DNA from: Odontocerum albicorne
Taxonomy: Eukaryota > Arthropoda > Insecta > Trichoptera > Odontoceridae
DNA length: 64,000 nt
Assembly (NCBI GenBank): GCA_949825065.1
Contig: OX463842.1
Span: 7,467,723 to 7,531,722, forward strand
Direction: 5' to 3'
Positions 1 to 11,073 of this stretch are shown piece after piece. Position numbers and translations under genes: made by a program. Position 1 is the first letter of the stretch. Every line of letters begins with the position of its first letter. Below the pieces are notes generated by a model. It was not told the DNA's origin and did not search any database. It worked only from the letters and a program-made list of their open reading frames with translations.

Positions 1-420
1 GCTGTAAAACCCGTGATTTGCTGTACCTTTCGATCAGCCGTGTAAAGCTTAAAGGAGCATCCCCTTCTAAATTTCAGTAGTTTTCCAATATGGAAGGGTT
101 TTACGTATCTCTTCGTCAGTCTTGACGAACGACATTAAGCCTGTCCTACATACGTTTTCGCACAAAAAGCCATACATCAAAACCTCGAACCCACCCGCCC
201 TCTCATCGATCAGGCAGCGGGGGATGATAAGAAAACTTTATTCCAATTTCCTTATATGGAAACCTCCAAAGGAAGATGTGATATAGATATGAACACAAAG
301 TGTTGCTTGGAAGGATCAAACATCATATGATATTTTTAGGAAATTGATGATAACGTTAACTTTTTTCATAAAATGATATTATAATTATTTCATTTATTTG
401 GTACGTGTTAACGAATTCGC
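1..420. other. No gene seen; AT-rich flank
   Basis: No recognisable coding region. A Pol III B-box-like string (GGGTTCGAGG, minus strand, about 183-192) beside a GC-richer patch could be an old tRNA-derived fragment, but no A box or tail accompanies it. Confidence 0.4.
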
Positions 421-1007
421 ATTGATGTGGAAATTTATTTATTTTTATTTATTTATTTAATACTTATATTGCACATACAATCTAGCGGGCGTATTGCCAG
501 GTGGCAATCTCTTCTAACCAACCGGACAAAAGTAAAAGAAGCAAGTTACATGGTCGCGTAAATAATTCAAATGACTATCCATCCCCACGAAATCCATAAA
601 CACATACGTGAGCATATACCCACGAACCCCACAAAGACGGACAATCACCCGAACATTATTTTTCATTTAAGATAGTGAGATATCATCAATCAAAAGGATA
701 GGAAGGGATGGTGGAGAGGAAAGGAAAAGAAAAATAAGGAATGAAACACGTTATGTTACTGACCAGAAATTAAGAGTTTTTTCAGTTGCTTCTTAAAGCA
801 TGCCAAAGACGGAGCGAGCCTTATATTGGTTGTCTATAAGTGATTCCAGAGTTTCACTGCATGGACAGTAAAGGACGACGTAAAGAAACAGGAGCGGTGA
901 ACTGGAAAGGCCAATAAACAATATCTGTTTGAGCGTAGCGCTAATCCATGATTGGAAAGACGCTGAAAGTTTTCGGCGAGATAAGAGGGTGCGGCGGGAC
1001 AGTTAAA
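421..1007 (-). mobile_element. CR1/Jockey-like LINE, 3' end (5'-truncated)
   Basis: On the minus strand this is the last stretch of the reverse-transcriptase ORF (about 765-1007) followed by the 3' UTR, ending in an (AATAAA)n-like tail at 421-470. It matches the better preserved copy at 31324-31862 over its whole length. The 3' end carries GGTTGGTTAGAAGAG, then the hairpin TTGCCACCTGGCAA, then CCCGCTAGATTGTA, a tail also found on the SINEs of this window. The coding part is disrupted. No target duplication was identified. Confidence 0.75.
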
Positions 1008-1008
1008 T

Positions 1009-1195
1009 CGAAATCCATAAACACATACGTGATCATATACTCACGAACCCTACAAAGACGGACAATCACCCTAAACATAATTTTCATATAAAGTGAGATA
1101 TCATCAATCAAAAGGAAAGGAAGGGATGGTGGAGAGGAAAGGAAAAGAAAAATCAGGAATGAAACACGTTATTTTACTGACTAGAAATCATAAAT
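1009..1195 (-). mobile_element. Second copy of the LINE 3' UTR block, abutting the first
   Basis: Positions 1009-1195 repeat 582-770 of the same LINE at roughly 95 percent identity by eye (AAATCCATAAACACATACGTG opens both). The repeat starts immediately after the coding remnant ends at 1007. The open frame at 1093-1419 is an accident of this repeat plus following A-rich DNA. Either two independent 5'-truncated insertions lie side by side or a duplication occurred within one. Confidence 0.7.
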
Positions 1196-2001
1196 TTACA
1201 AAAAAAAATTATTTAAATAAAAAAACAAAAAATCATTTACCTCTGAACAATAATGGTAGAACTAGGAGAAAAGCTTTTTTTTTCAAGGATAAAGAAAGGG
1301 GACAAAGGAAAATTAAGATGAAATATATTTTAAATTCTCTCTTGAACGTATTTAAGGAGCTGGTTTGTGCAAACAAAAATACGTTTTCCCCTCGAACTAT
1401 AATTATAACAATGAAGTAATTTCCTCTATGTAATGTTTCTTGTCAAGAATCAAATGTGGTTTCTTATACATTATTACACGCCAATTAACTTTATGTTGCA
1501 TAAAACTGAAATACACAGTCGTAAATCTCGAATATCTGAGAAATATTTCATAACGAACAAAGTACAAGTTCCAAAAGTTGATATGGCAGTAAGTCTGTTT
1601 AAATTAAACTTGAAGTTTAACTCGGTTACTCAAATAAGTTATAACATATTTTCTAACAACTTCCTGTATGGTTATTGCTGCACTTTTGTTACATTCGTGT
1701 GACAGCTTGTTTTGGCAAAGGCTTGAAAAGTTTTGTAACAAAAGTTAGAGAAGTTTTCATGTTTAAAATTGAAAAATGTAATTAAAATATAATCAAAATT
1801 CACCACTTTTGCAGGTTTTAGAGGTAATTATTGTTTTTATTTGGTTGTCTAAAATAAAAAATGCGATCATTTCATAAGTTTATACAGTTAAACATTATTG
1901 ATAATTTTATTGCAAATGTCATAATTCCATTAAATTTTTCAATAGGATCGTTCAAAACATTTAAAATAATAATTATTGATAAGACAAATTCGTTTTTTTC
2001 A
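1196..2001. other. No gene seen
   Basis: Very AT-rich. Short open frames at 1196-1420 and 1433-1702 have low-complexity translations with no recognisable domain. Confidence 0.5.
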
Positions 2002-2005
2002 ATAA

Positions 2006-2666
2006 CCCTTCCTTCCCTGTGACGTGTAACTACGAGTAGTATGCATTGCTTCTAAAAACTTTAATATCTCTATAAATATAATAAATACTGGGTTCAGATT
2101 TTAGAAATTCCTCCGTAATACATTTACGCGTTGAATGAAAAAATAATATTAATAATAATTAACACTTATCGGCCACATCACAGATATTTTGTGAAAATCG
2201 GGAATAAATTCACTAATACATTCAAACGTGTGTCAGTGTGTGACGTAGGTATATTCATTCTTAAAACCGCTATGGGTGAGGAAGCAACGCTGTTCACGTC
2301 TCACTGTCACTCTACTTCGGTATATGGGAACGCAAGAAATAGAATCTCAGTTCGCAGTTGTTTCTTCCTTCGAGGTACAACATACACAGTGTTAGTGTTC
2401 CAAGTCCCGTATCAGTAGTTCACGGACATCCATATGAAGTGGTCTCTGCGCCCGTTTTGTGAACGTCGGCCGATGTTTTTTCATGTGTTCTGCAATTAAA
2501 TTTCAACTATTATCATTTTTGACTTCAAATTAAATTAATTTAAGCGATTGGCTATGAATATTATCTTTTTTTCGATTTTAAATCGCTCATTTTTATATGT
2601 ATATTGATTTGTGTTGAATACACAGCACCGGAACGCGCCATACTTTTTAGCACCGGAAGGGAAAGG
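2006..2666. mobile_element. piggyBac-like non-autonomous element, copy 1
   Basis: One of three dispersed copies (others 17383-17992 and 49978-50607). The left end reads CCCTTCCTTCCCTGTG and the right end, reversed, CCTTTCCCTTCCGGTG. TTAA follows the right end (2667-2670) and a mutated ATAA precedes the left (2002-2005). The interior is shared by all copies, including GAACGTCGGCCGATG and an ATTTTAAAT palindrome. No transposase is encoded. TTAA targeting plus C-rich short inverted ends is the piggyBac signature; assignment beyond that is inference. Confidence 0.72.
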
Positions 2667-2670
2667 TTAA

Positions 2671-3070
2671 CAAAGATATCAAGTTTCAAAATTTTCAAAT
2701 GTTACATTACAATAATATATACACATATGAGTATACCGATTTTTGATTTTTTTAGACAATACGCATACTCGTTTATACAAAAGCGAATCCACAATAAAAT
2801 TAAGAGTATATTTTTAAAGCATCCTTATATGAAAATATGTGTCATGTACTTATAAAAATGTTTTAAGACTTTAGAAAAAAAACATTTACTATATATAACT
2901 AACTGTGAGGCGTGTACCTTACTTAAAATATCGTTACGTTCAAGATTTACCCCCACCAATAGGAGGTTAAACCCAGCCGGGAGGATGTGAGGTGTTTTTT
3001 AGACAACACCTTTGTACACGATAAGTATAATATATTAAAAATACTTAATAAGCAGTTGGTTTAATAAATA
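2671..3070. other. No gene seen; possible short repeat relic
   Basis: At about 2940-2995 lies a GC-richer string (minus strand ...CCGGCTGGGTTTAACC) that loosely resembles 36480-36555 and 45680-45770. These may be remnants of one repeat. Nothing else is recognisable. Confidence 0.35.
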
Positions 3071-4369
3071 TGTACATGATTAAAAATATTAACGTTCACA
3101 TACAAGTCTAGATTCACAACGAGAGTAAAAAGAGTAAAAGATCATGAATCTTAATTTTGACAAAGTAGAAAAATAAAAATGTACATGATTAAAAATATTA
3201 ACGTTCAAATACAAGTCTAGATTCACAACGAGAGTAAAAAGAGTAAAGATCATGAATCTAAATTTTGACAAAGTAGAACAATAAATATGTACATGATTAA
3301 AAATATTAACGTTCACATTCAAGTCTAGATTCACAACGAGAGTAAAAAGAGTAAAAGATCATGAATCTAAATTTTGACAAAGTAGAACATTAAATATGTA
3401 CATGATTAAAAATATTAACGTTCACATTCAAGTCTAGATTCACAACGAGAGTAAAAAGAGTAAAGATCATGAATCTAAATTTTGACAAAGTAGAAAAATA
3501 AAAATGTTCATGATTAAAAATATTAACGTTCACATTCAAGTCTAGATTCAAAACGAGAGTAAAAAGAGTAAAAGATCATGAATCTAAATTTTGACAAAGT
3601 AGAAAAATAAAAATGTTCATGATTAAAAATATTAACGTTCACATACAAGTCTAGATTCACATCGAGAGTAAAAAGAGTAAAGATCATGAATCTAAATTTT
3701 GACAAAGTAGAACATTAAATATGTACATGATTAAAAATATTAACGTTCACATTCAAGTCTAGATTCACAACGAGAGTAAAAAGAGTAAAAGATCATGAAT
3801 CTAAATTTGGACAAAGTAGAAAAATAAAAATGTTCATGATTAAAAATATTAACGTTCACATACAAGTCTAGATTCACATCGAGAGTAAAAAGAGTAAAGA
3901 TCATGAATCTAAATTTTGACAAAGTAGAACATTAAATATGTACATGATTAAAAATATTAACGTTCACATTCAAGTCTAGATTCACAACGAGAGTAAAAAG
4001 AGTAAAAGATCATGAATCTAAATTTGGACAAAGTAGAAAAATAAAAATGTTCATGATTAAAAATATTAACGTTCACATACAAGTCTAGATTCACATCGAG
4101 AGTAAAAAGAGTAAAGATCATGAATCTAAATTTTGACAAAGTAGAACAATAAATATTTACATGATTAAAAATATTAACGTTCACATACAAGTCTAGATTC
4201 ACAACGAGAGTAAAAAGAGTAAAAGATCATGAATCTAAATTTTGACAAAGTAGAAAAATAAAAATGTACATGATTCAAAATATTAACGTTCAAATACAAG
4301 TCTAGATTCACAACGAGAGTAAAAAGAGTAAAAATCATGAATCTAAATTTTGACGAAGTAGAAAAATAA
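3071..4369. repeat. Satellite array, about 108/109-bp unit, 12 copies
   Basis: Twelve tandem copies of a unit containing TGTACATGATTAAAAATATT and GAGAGTAAAAAGAGTAAA. Unit starts fall at 3071, 3180, 3289, 3397, 3505, 3614, 3722, 3831, 3939, 4048, 4155 and 4265. Spacing alternates 109 and 108 because units carry GTAAAAGATC or GTAAAGATC, so much of the array is a 217-bp dimer. The middle dimers (3722-4155) are nearly identical. Open frames on the minus strand with repeated NVNIFNH-type peptides are by-products of the repeat, not genes. Confidence 0.93.
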
Positions 4370-4741
4370 TTTAAGTGGCATTAGAAATAACAGAACATTA
4401 CAACACATTACAGTAGAAAATAAGAGCAAGATTGGAGTATGGACAAGCAATATTTAATTTGTAAATCGCTAGAAAGGTATATCACGGGATATCATCGATA
4501 TTTTTAAAGATTTAAGAAAAATTAGAAACCACGGAATGAATGAAAAAACAGTGTATCTGACAATTCGTTTTCCATCTGAAGAGTTCTCATTCGGTTCTAG
4601 ATGCCACGTAAAAAAATAACCCACAGCGTATTTTCAATTTCAATTAAAAAAACATATTTTCAATGATGGAAAAAACGATACAAATATCTCATTTCTCCTT
4701 ATCCGCATTCAAATTCTAAAAGGTTGTTAATTTGTATGATA
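4370..4741. other. No gene seen
   Basis: AT-rich spacer between the satellite and the TTAA MITE; nothing recognisable. Confidence 0.5.
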
Positions 4742-4745
4742 TTAA

Positions 4746-4961
4746 CACTTGCCTTACTGGGCTAAAAAAATTCCGCCAGCCACGGTGCTGGACGCTAAGC
4801 GTCCAGTGAAAAATGTATATTTTAAATTAAAATTATGCAAAATCTGCTAGGTTATTTTTTGTAATTAACTATAAAAATCATTTTATCATGTATTAAAACG
4901 TCGAATAATCAAATAAAATATAAGTCTTGGCCACTCACCATCCATCACAGGGTGGCAAGTG
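4746..4961. mobile_element. 216-bp piggyBac-like MITE with TTAA duplications
   Basis: TTAA at 4742-4745 and 4962-4965 flanks a short element whose ends are CACTTGCC and its perfect complement GGCAAGTG. A subterminal 19-bp palindrome, CTGGACGCTAAGCGTCCAG (about 4788-4806), is typical of this MITE type. No coding capacity. Confidence 0.8.
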
Positions 4962-4977
4962 TTAAACATTAATTATA

Positions 4978-5182
4978 TATAGTACAACCTGGCAGGCTTA
5001 TTATAATGAAGCGATCTCTTCCTACCAACTAAAAATACGATAAATATGCCCTAAGTGAAAACTAGACAATATCCTATTTAAAAAAATATATATCCCAGTT
5101 TGGTTAGTCCGGTACCACCGAAATCTTACCCGGAACCTGTGGCTCGGAGTCAGGTGTTTTGCCAACTAGGTCATAGAAGAGA
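4978..5182 (-). mobile_element. tRNA-derived SINE (main family)
   Basis: Minus strand: tRNA-like head with A-box-like TGACCTAGTTGGC and degenerate B box GGTTCCGGGT (5110-5175), then the family body and a tail GGAAGAGATCGC...AATAAGCCTGCCAGGTTGTA reaching about 4978. The head-to-tail layout matches 28443-28645 and 61941-62166. No target duplication resolved. Confidence 0.65.
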
Positions 5183-6721
5183 CATTTATGGTTATGTAAT
5201 TTTTTTAATGATTTATTTGTTTATCAACAACACGGTGTACTTTATAATCTTTGCTGCGTCCAATTAATGTTGCGTTTCTTCTTTTTTCGAGGAACTTTTC
5301 CATTTATAGATCGATTGTTAAATTTTTTAAGCTTAATCAGTTAAAACTTTGAATTATCTAGAACTGTCATTTTTAAAATTGATTATATTATATTAACTCA
5401 TATAATTTCATGTTGTATTTAATTTGGTGGCACAAATCATCATAGTTTGTGTGAATTAACTATTTAAAAAAAATACAGTTTTAAGAAGGGTGTTTTCCAT
5501 ACTTGACAAAAGAAAAAATACAATATGTATCCATACCAACAAATTCACAAAAAAAGACAATATTTTTTTATTTATTTGGATTTCCCAAGACAATAGAATT
5601 GCAATTCTCGGGTTATAAAACATCTTTTCAACTAGATCATGGAGGTCGTCAATTAGATAAAAAAAATACTACAATACGTTTTTTCAAACTTGACATTTTT
5701 ATATCGAAAGAATAAAATCCAAGATCTTGTGTATTTTTGGAAAAAGGTAGTAATAATTTCGTTTTCATATATCGTTTTACACAACTCTTATAAATATGAT
5801 TGATGTCGTTTTCTTCAAAGTCCTTTAGTCATGAGTTTTGTAATAAAGTAATAAATTAAGCAATAATACCCTTTGTTCCCAAACATCTGCCATAACACAT
5901 AATGTTCCTTTGATCCTTCAACCCAAACGCCCCATTCAAGGAACAATGAACAATATCAGATTTCTTGATAGCTCTACTGAAAGTAATTACTCTGATATTG
6001 TATCCTGTAACTGAATAAACAAGGATTGTTAAATCAAACCACTTAAAAAATATATTCGATATAATAATCACTTGACATAGAATTATTTTTTAGTAAAAAG
6101 CTTGCTCATTTATTTCTTGATGAATATGTTTAATGAAATAACTTAAATTGTTCTTAATTTTTTTATGGGATTGTATAATTCTGTCACAGGGGAAGTGAGT
6201 TGTTCTGCAAATTAAACTATTATTATATTCACTGATAATTGTATTTTAGTGAATTCTTCACACTCAAGTAGTCACTTATTGTAGAAGTCATTGGTTTGAA
6301 AGTAATAAACTGGAAATCAATAGTGATTGTATACTCTCTCTAGTGTTTGTTAACTAACTAGGATTTGTGAAATAAAAATTATGGTAATAATATGTAGGTT
6401 CTTTAAAATAAAATACCAAAAATATGATGACTTCCTGCTGCAACAAAGTGAAAGAGCTATATATAGGTGATGTGCGCAGTTGTAGGAAGCACTTGAAAAC
6501 AACACTTTTAGGAAGTCTTATAAAAAATTATGATTATGTAAGAGCACTTCACACATAGACTAAATTTAAAAGCGAATGTGTTTCTATGATATAACGAAAA
6601 ATCTATAAAGATTTTTTTGTAAGTAGCGTTCCCTTGGTAAGTTTTCCACGGTTTGCTTACCAAATATGTTTTCTACAGATGCAAGCAAGTATTGTACTTT
6701 ATATAATGGCCCCTCCTTCTC
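5183..6721. other. No gene seen; degenerate SINE head at 5575-5665
   Basis: Minus strand 5575-5665 keeps GACCTCCATGATCTAGTTG, the tRNA-like A-box part of the SINE family, with an eroded B box and no tail. The open frames at 5503-5715 and 5856-6071 have no recognisable domain and overlap repeats or AT-rich DNA. Confidence 0.4.
6455..6545. repeat. Dispersed repeat, partner at 12645-12735
   Basis: The string TAGGAAGCACTTGAAAACAACAC followed by a GGAAGT...TTATGATTAT block recurs in diverged form at 12645-12735 (TAGGAAGTATTTGAAAGCAAC). Type unknown; no inverted ends were found. Confidence 0.5.
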
Positions 6722-6852
6722 ATCCTTATTCTCGACTTTTTTTTTGTAATATTTTTCACCTGTCGATAAAAGTGGGTTCGAATTCCAAGCTAGAGCACCC
6801 ATTGAAGTAAGTCGTATAAACGATGCTTTATAAATAGTCATTTTCTTATTGT
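6722..6852 (+). mobile_element. SINE family III, 3' part
   Basis: Contains the family block CTGTCGATAAAAGTGGGTTCG, then AGCTAGAGCACCC, ending in a diverged GCTTTATAAATA tail. The same order occurs at 18300-18420 and 62935-63110, where the tail is better preserved (GGCGCTATATAAATTATT). That tail type is known from CR1/L2-linked SINEs of many invertebrates; the link is inferred. Confidence 0.5.
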
Positions 6853-9170
6853 AACCAAGAGATTATTGATGATATCATAAATGCTGTATTTTAACTAAGA
6901 AACAAGTATCTGTTAAAAAACTTAACAATCTTTGTTTTTTATATAAAAGCGTAAGAAAAATAAAATGTTTAAGCTAATTGCAAAATGAGAGAACAATTAT
7001 TTTACCGTTATTTCACCCCTAATCTCAAAATAATATCTGAGGTAAATCACGGAACCGAGTTTTCAAAATTTGCCATGTTTACAAAATTTTTAACAATTAC
7101 ATTTCTTTAGGGTTTGTTTGAAAAGAAAATATTTATTATTTTTTATATACAATAACATATTTCAGAAAGTTGTTTTTTCCCTCCTCAAATAGTCCAACCT
7201 TACCTCTAATAGTCATACAGCTAGCTTTCGATAAAATTGACAGTGTTTCTCAAATAAAAAAAATATTTAGCACCATTTAGAGGAAAACTCTCCGCAAGGG
7301 TGAAATCCAGCGTTAATCACTGAAAATTTGTTCAATATAGTTTTTTTTGAGATATTTTGAATTATATAATGATCTTTCGATGGTATATTTTTTATAGTAT
7401 GACGAGTGGTATGACGAAAAGCTAATACCACTTAAACGAAGTTAGAGCCGCAAAGAAAATAAGGAAGAGTTCTGTGGCGTTATGGCAGAAGATGATATAT
7501 CCGTTTTTTTTGTCATTTTGTGTTTATTCTCCAATTTATAGAAAATATTGTTAAGCATGTTGTGGCAAAACTTGGTGTGTTACAAAAGATATATATTTTG
7601 GAAAAAAATTTAAAATGCTTATTTATACTGATTTAAACAGCTTATCAAAGTTAATATTTCTTCTGTAAACTAAAGTAAAACTGACATATCAACTTGTGCC
7701 ATAACGAAAACGAACGCCACAGAGCTACAGTTAGTACTATCAAAAATTACAACAAGTTATTCAACATTTATTGACGAAATTAAATTGGAATGCTGAATTT
7801 TCTCTACATTAACTCAGATCTGGCTGAAAGATTTATTTGTGGTGAATAATTAACATTTTTGATGATTGAAATTTATTTAAAATAAATACATGACATCAAA
7901 CATATTGTTTGCTTCCTATTTGTCTGCCAATTTCTCTTTAATTGTCAAATATATTTTTCTGTGCAGTCCATGTTTTACAGAAATTAGTCAAAAAGAACTT
8001 TCTTATAATTTATTTAAAATAGTTAAGGAAAAACTTTGGGAAGCATTGTTATTAGATGTATAAAATGATTTTGCAAAAATTAAAATTCAGGTTTATTTTC
8101 TTCAGGGCACCAATTACAAATAAGGATAAAAAAATATTTCATCAATATAACACCAATGTGATGGTTTTCTTGTATGAGTATTCGAAATTTGTTTATACCA
8201 TGAATGTCAACATTTGTAAAGACACCTTATACTTTTAAAGAAAATTACTCTTTAATGTTTTTTTTTTCAATGAATTAATTATGAATATATTTCAAGGCAT
8301 TATTTCTTTCCTATTTAAATGGAGAAAAAAAAGACTAATGAGGTTTTGAGTCGGAAATATAATTTAAAGAACCAAATTGCTTTCAAGCTGGAGGCATACA
8401 AATTGTAATGGATTCTTGAAAGAGTCGAGTGCCACTGCCACTGAACCATTTCAAGGAAAAAATATATTTTTCACCCCAAATCCACTTGGTGGGCTTACAT
8501 TAGAGTCGCCCTTGGTTTGCCAAAAAGTTCCCGAATAAAAAGGCTGTTGCGGAAAGTGTTTGACTCTCCAGATGGATAAATAATTATCCTGTTTAATTCC
8601 TAAACACGAATTGAAATTTTTATTTATACGATAGAAGATTAGTGAAGATTTCAAAATTATTTTAGGAATAAAAAGTATCAAAATCAGATGATTAAAATAT
8701 ATTTTATAATACGGATTGGCAATATTGTCAATGACATATGTATTAGAGCCGGACAGTATCAAACACTGCTTAGATGATCTCCAGTATAAATCATTTAGTG
8801 CCCCATTGACATTGTTTTTCTATGACTACACGCTATTTGATATATTTCGTAACTCCTCTATCATCTGTGAAAATACTACCTGAGTAACAGAATTCCTTTA
8901 CTTACTCTAATTCTTGAATAATACCCATGTATCACATTAATTTCTCAATATCACACGTTTCTATCACCATGTCTTTCAATTTTTATTCAGGTATTATGAA
9001 CATTCTTCTAATTGGTATGAACATGATTACAATATAAAAATGATGTTTCTTTGATAAAGTAATCTATAATTCAAACATTTGCTAAAATGTATCATAACAT
9101 ATACGAGTATCTATTTACAAATTTATACCATAAAAATTAATCTAATTTATATATTATTACTATGAACTTA
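6853..9170. other. No gene seen
   Basis: AT-rich, with many short frames. The frame at 8451-8762 (minus, 103 codons) has no recognisable domain. An inverted-end unit lies at 7468-7726. At 8990/8991 a TTTTTATTCAG/GTATTAT junction resembles a recursive splice site (see findings). Confidence 0.4.
7468..7726. repeat. Inverted-end unit, possible MITE
   Basis: AGTTCTGTGGCGTT at 7468-7481 is matched by its complement at 7713-7726 (13 of 14), and TATGGCAGAAG/TATGGCACAAG follow a little further inside each arm. No target duplication could be identified, so its status as a transposon is unproven. Confidence 0.4.
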
Positions 9171-9843
9171 GAGTCCGCGCGCCGTAAGGAAAGAATAGTG
9201 TAGAAGGGTGACCATGATTTTTTTATTTATTATATATTCAGATTATTTAGTTTAATTGTTAAGTATTTTTAAATTGTCTTTGGTTTTCTGCCATTTGAAT
9301 CCCATAAATTTTACAGCCTCACTCAGTTTCGTTTCGCCATCGGAAAAAAAATATTGATTCCCGTAAAATTGGTAATAATGTTGGGATTATCGGCAGTACT
9401 TTTTGATTTATGTAAAAATCATTAATGCTTCTCCTAGTGACGCACACATCAAAATTGTCGACCTGTATTGTATTTGGCCGATTCCTTTTCTTTTTAGTGA
9501 CTTGATGGCTTCTTCTTTGCCACTGTTTTTATTGGAATATACAACCAATTTTTGGAACTTTGTGATATTCCCGTGGCCTTTGAGACTTTAGCGATAAGAA
9601 CCAAAACATCGATGTTCTAAAAAAAGTTAAAATAGTATAAAAATATATAAAAAGCATGTAACAATATTAATAACGAATTATTACTAGAAATCATGGTGAC
9701 ACTATTTTTTTTGACACGATGACACACGAATACTAGAAACTGACCAATCGGCGCACATGAGTTGACTAACACAATCACACGCTCTGTGTACCTACGCTAT
9801 AGTACAATACAGTCACAGTTCTTTACTTACGCCGCGCGGACTC
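9171..9843. mobile_element. Deletion derivative of an IS630/Tc1-like transposon
   Basis: Ends read GAGTCCGCGCGCCGTAAG (left) and, reversed, GAGTCCGCGCGGCGTAAG (right); similarity continues for about 29 bp (AAAGAA..GTG). Left flank is TA, right flank a mutated CA. The interior keeps only the N-terminal part of a transposase on the minus strand (9252-9611), so this is an internally deleted, non-autonomous 673-bp copy. The 15-bp GC-rich termini stand out sharply against the local AT content. Confidence 0.7.
9252..9611 (-). pseudogene. Transposase N-terminus (helix-turn-helix), decayed
   Basis: In two frames the minus strand gives VSKATGISQSSKNW, then KRKRNRPNT, then RRSINDFYINQKVLPIIPTL, then KLSEAVKFMGFKWQKTKDN before a stop. 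This is the helix-turn-helix and linker pattern of a common insect IS630/Tc1-superfamily transposase (a GFKW+KT-type motif follows the second HTH). At least two frameshifts and stops break it, and the catalytic DDE domain is absent. Family-level assignment is from motif memory. Confidence 0.6.
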
Positions 9844-10186
9844 CACTTAATTAAAATTTTCTGTATGTGGTTTTTATTTTTAATAATCCTACTATTTAAT
9901 TTCTTATAAAAAGTTAACATCTTCATACCAACTTATAATCCCATAGCAATTCTAGCAACTATTAATTTTATTTATTTACTTTTATACACACGTACATGTC
10001 AACTCGTTCAGGCTTCTTGTATTTCATCACATTTACTAAGATCTTGGTCTTCCCTGCTAATACTGTAGGTAGACTAGTCAGACAACATATGATGATTTGG
10101 AAACCAATGCTTACAACGGAAAGGTAGATCCAATTTATTCTTGTAAGCACCCAGTGTAACGATTAGAGGATTGCTGTGGTCCTATT
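9844..10186. other. No gene seen
   Basis: Spacer. The minus-strand frame at 9968-10150 has no recognisable motif. Confidence 0.4.
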
Positions 10187-10489
10187 GAATTTTATAAAAC
10201 TTCACAGTTCAAGCGAGGATGTGGGGCTGAAGTGTTTCTTAATGCTTTTCTGCGTGAAGTCAGGAATACCCAGCTTAAAATACCCACCAAGCCTCGATTC
10301 TACAAAAAAACCCTGTCTAAACGAATTATGAGTGTTATATGCATAATTAAATTAGGCCACTGTCTGATAGGAAGCCTCCTTTATAAAATTCGTACAAAGG
10401 ATACCCCTAAATGTGAGGGCGAGATGGGAGAGGAAACCCTTGACCACGTTTTGTTTTAGTGTCCTGTACGCACCCTGTATGACCTTTAA
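10187..10489 (+). pseudogene. Non-LTR retrotransposon tail after the RNase H region, fragment
   Basis: Reads FKRGCGAEVF..., then LSKRIMSVICIIKLGHCLIG, then TKDTPKCEGEMGEETLDHVL, F-stop, CPVRTLYDL. The order R+..G.., then a cysteine cluster, then ETL+HVLF.CP is the C-terminal region downstream of RNase H in I/Jockey-type LINEs. One in-frame TAG (10457-10459) stands where the glutamate of FECP is expected, and one cysteine of the cluster is lost. No flanking element ends found. Confidence 0.6.
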
Positions 10490-10885
10490 TTAATTATAAT
10501 ATTTTCCCACCCGTTCAACATATCTCACTTACTCGCATTTGATTATCCGTTAATTTAAAGTAACATCTCTGAATTTATTATGTACTTAAAAAGTTTTCCA
10601 CATATTTTGATTTCTTCATGTTATTATTGGTACAAATCTTTCTATTTATTGGAATGAAAAATACTTTATAGTGTATTTTCCCATATGGAAATATAAAAAC
10701 GTCCCTCATAATGTTTTTTTTTGTTTTCATTAATGTTAAAGGTTTTAAGTCACTTCTTATGTATAATATATTATATAACACTTGCTTTAACAAGATTACT
10801 ATAGCCCTTGTTAATATATTTTTTATCAAAGGCCTCGACATTAACACTGAAACTTCATATTAGAATATTTTATAATGTATTATTA
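10490..10885. other. No gene seen
   Basis: AT-rich spacer before the Penelope-like locus. Confidence 0.4.
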
Positions 10886-11072
10886 AAAGTTAAGGCATTA
10901 ACATTATGGAGTTTTCAAGACATTGTAATTTGTTTCATCAAACACTGCTTATTCCACTTTTTGTAACGGTATAACCCTACCGGTTTCAAGGTGCACACCT
11001 CATCTTCAGGGGAGCACAAACAAGACTGAATTATGTTCGAACTGGTACCGCCTTAACAAATCCTCTAACTTA
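10886..11072 (-). mobile_element. Penelope-like element terminal unit, inverted arm
   Basis: Minus strand: GTACCAGTTCGAACATAATT, then CCCTGAAGATGAGGTGTGCA, then CCTTGAAACCGGTAGGGTTA, then a GGAATAAGCAGTG block, ending at the conserved edge GCCTTAACT (10889). It faces away from the coding remnant at 11074-11316 and is inverted relative to the unit at 11317-11460. PLEs commonly carry such terminal pseudo-LTRs in direct or inverted order. The copy holds a strong stem (AGGTG/CACCT) between CTGAAGA and GAAAC. Confidence 0.7.
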
Positions 11073-11073
11073 T

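Noticed and set aside
1093..1702. Open frames of 89-108 codons
   Set aside because: The first runs through a LINE 3' UTR into A-rich DNA, the second is low-complexity; neither shows a domain.
3089..4202. Minus-strand frames with repeated NVNIFNH peptides
   Set aside because: They are produced by the 108/109-bp satellite; unit length alternates and breaks the frame, and no start, domain or codon bias supports coding.
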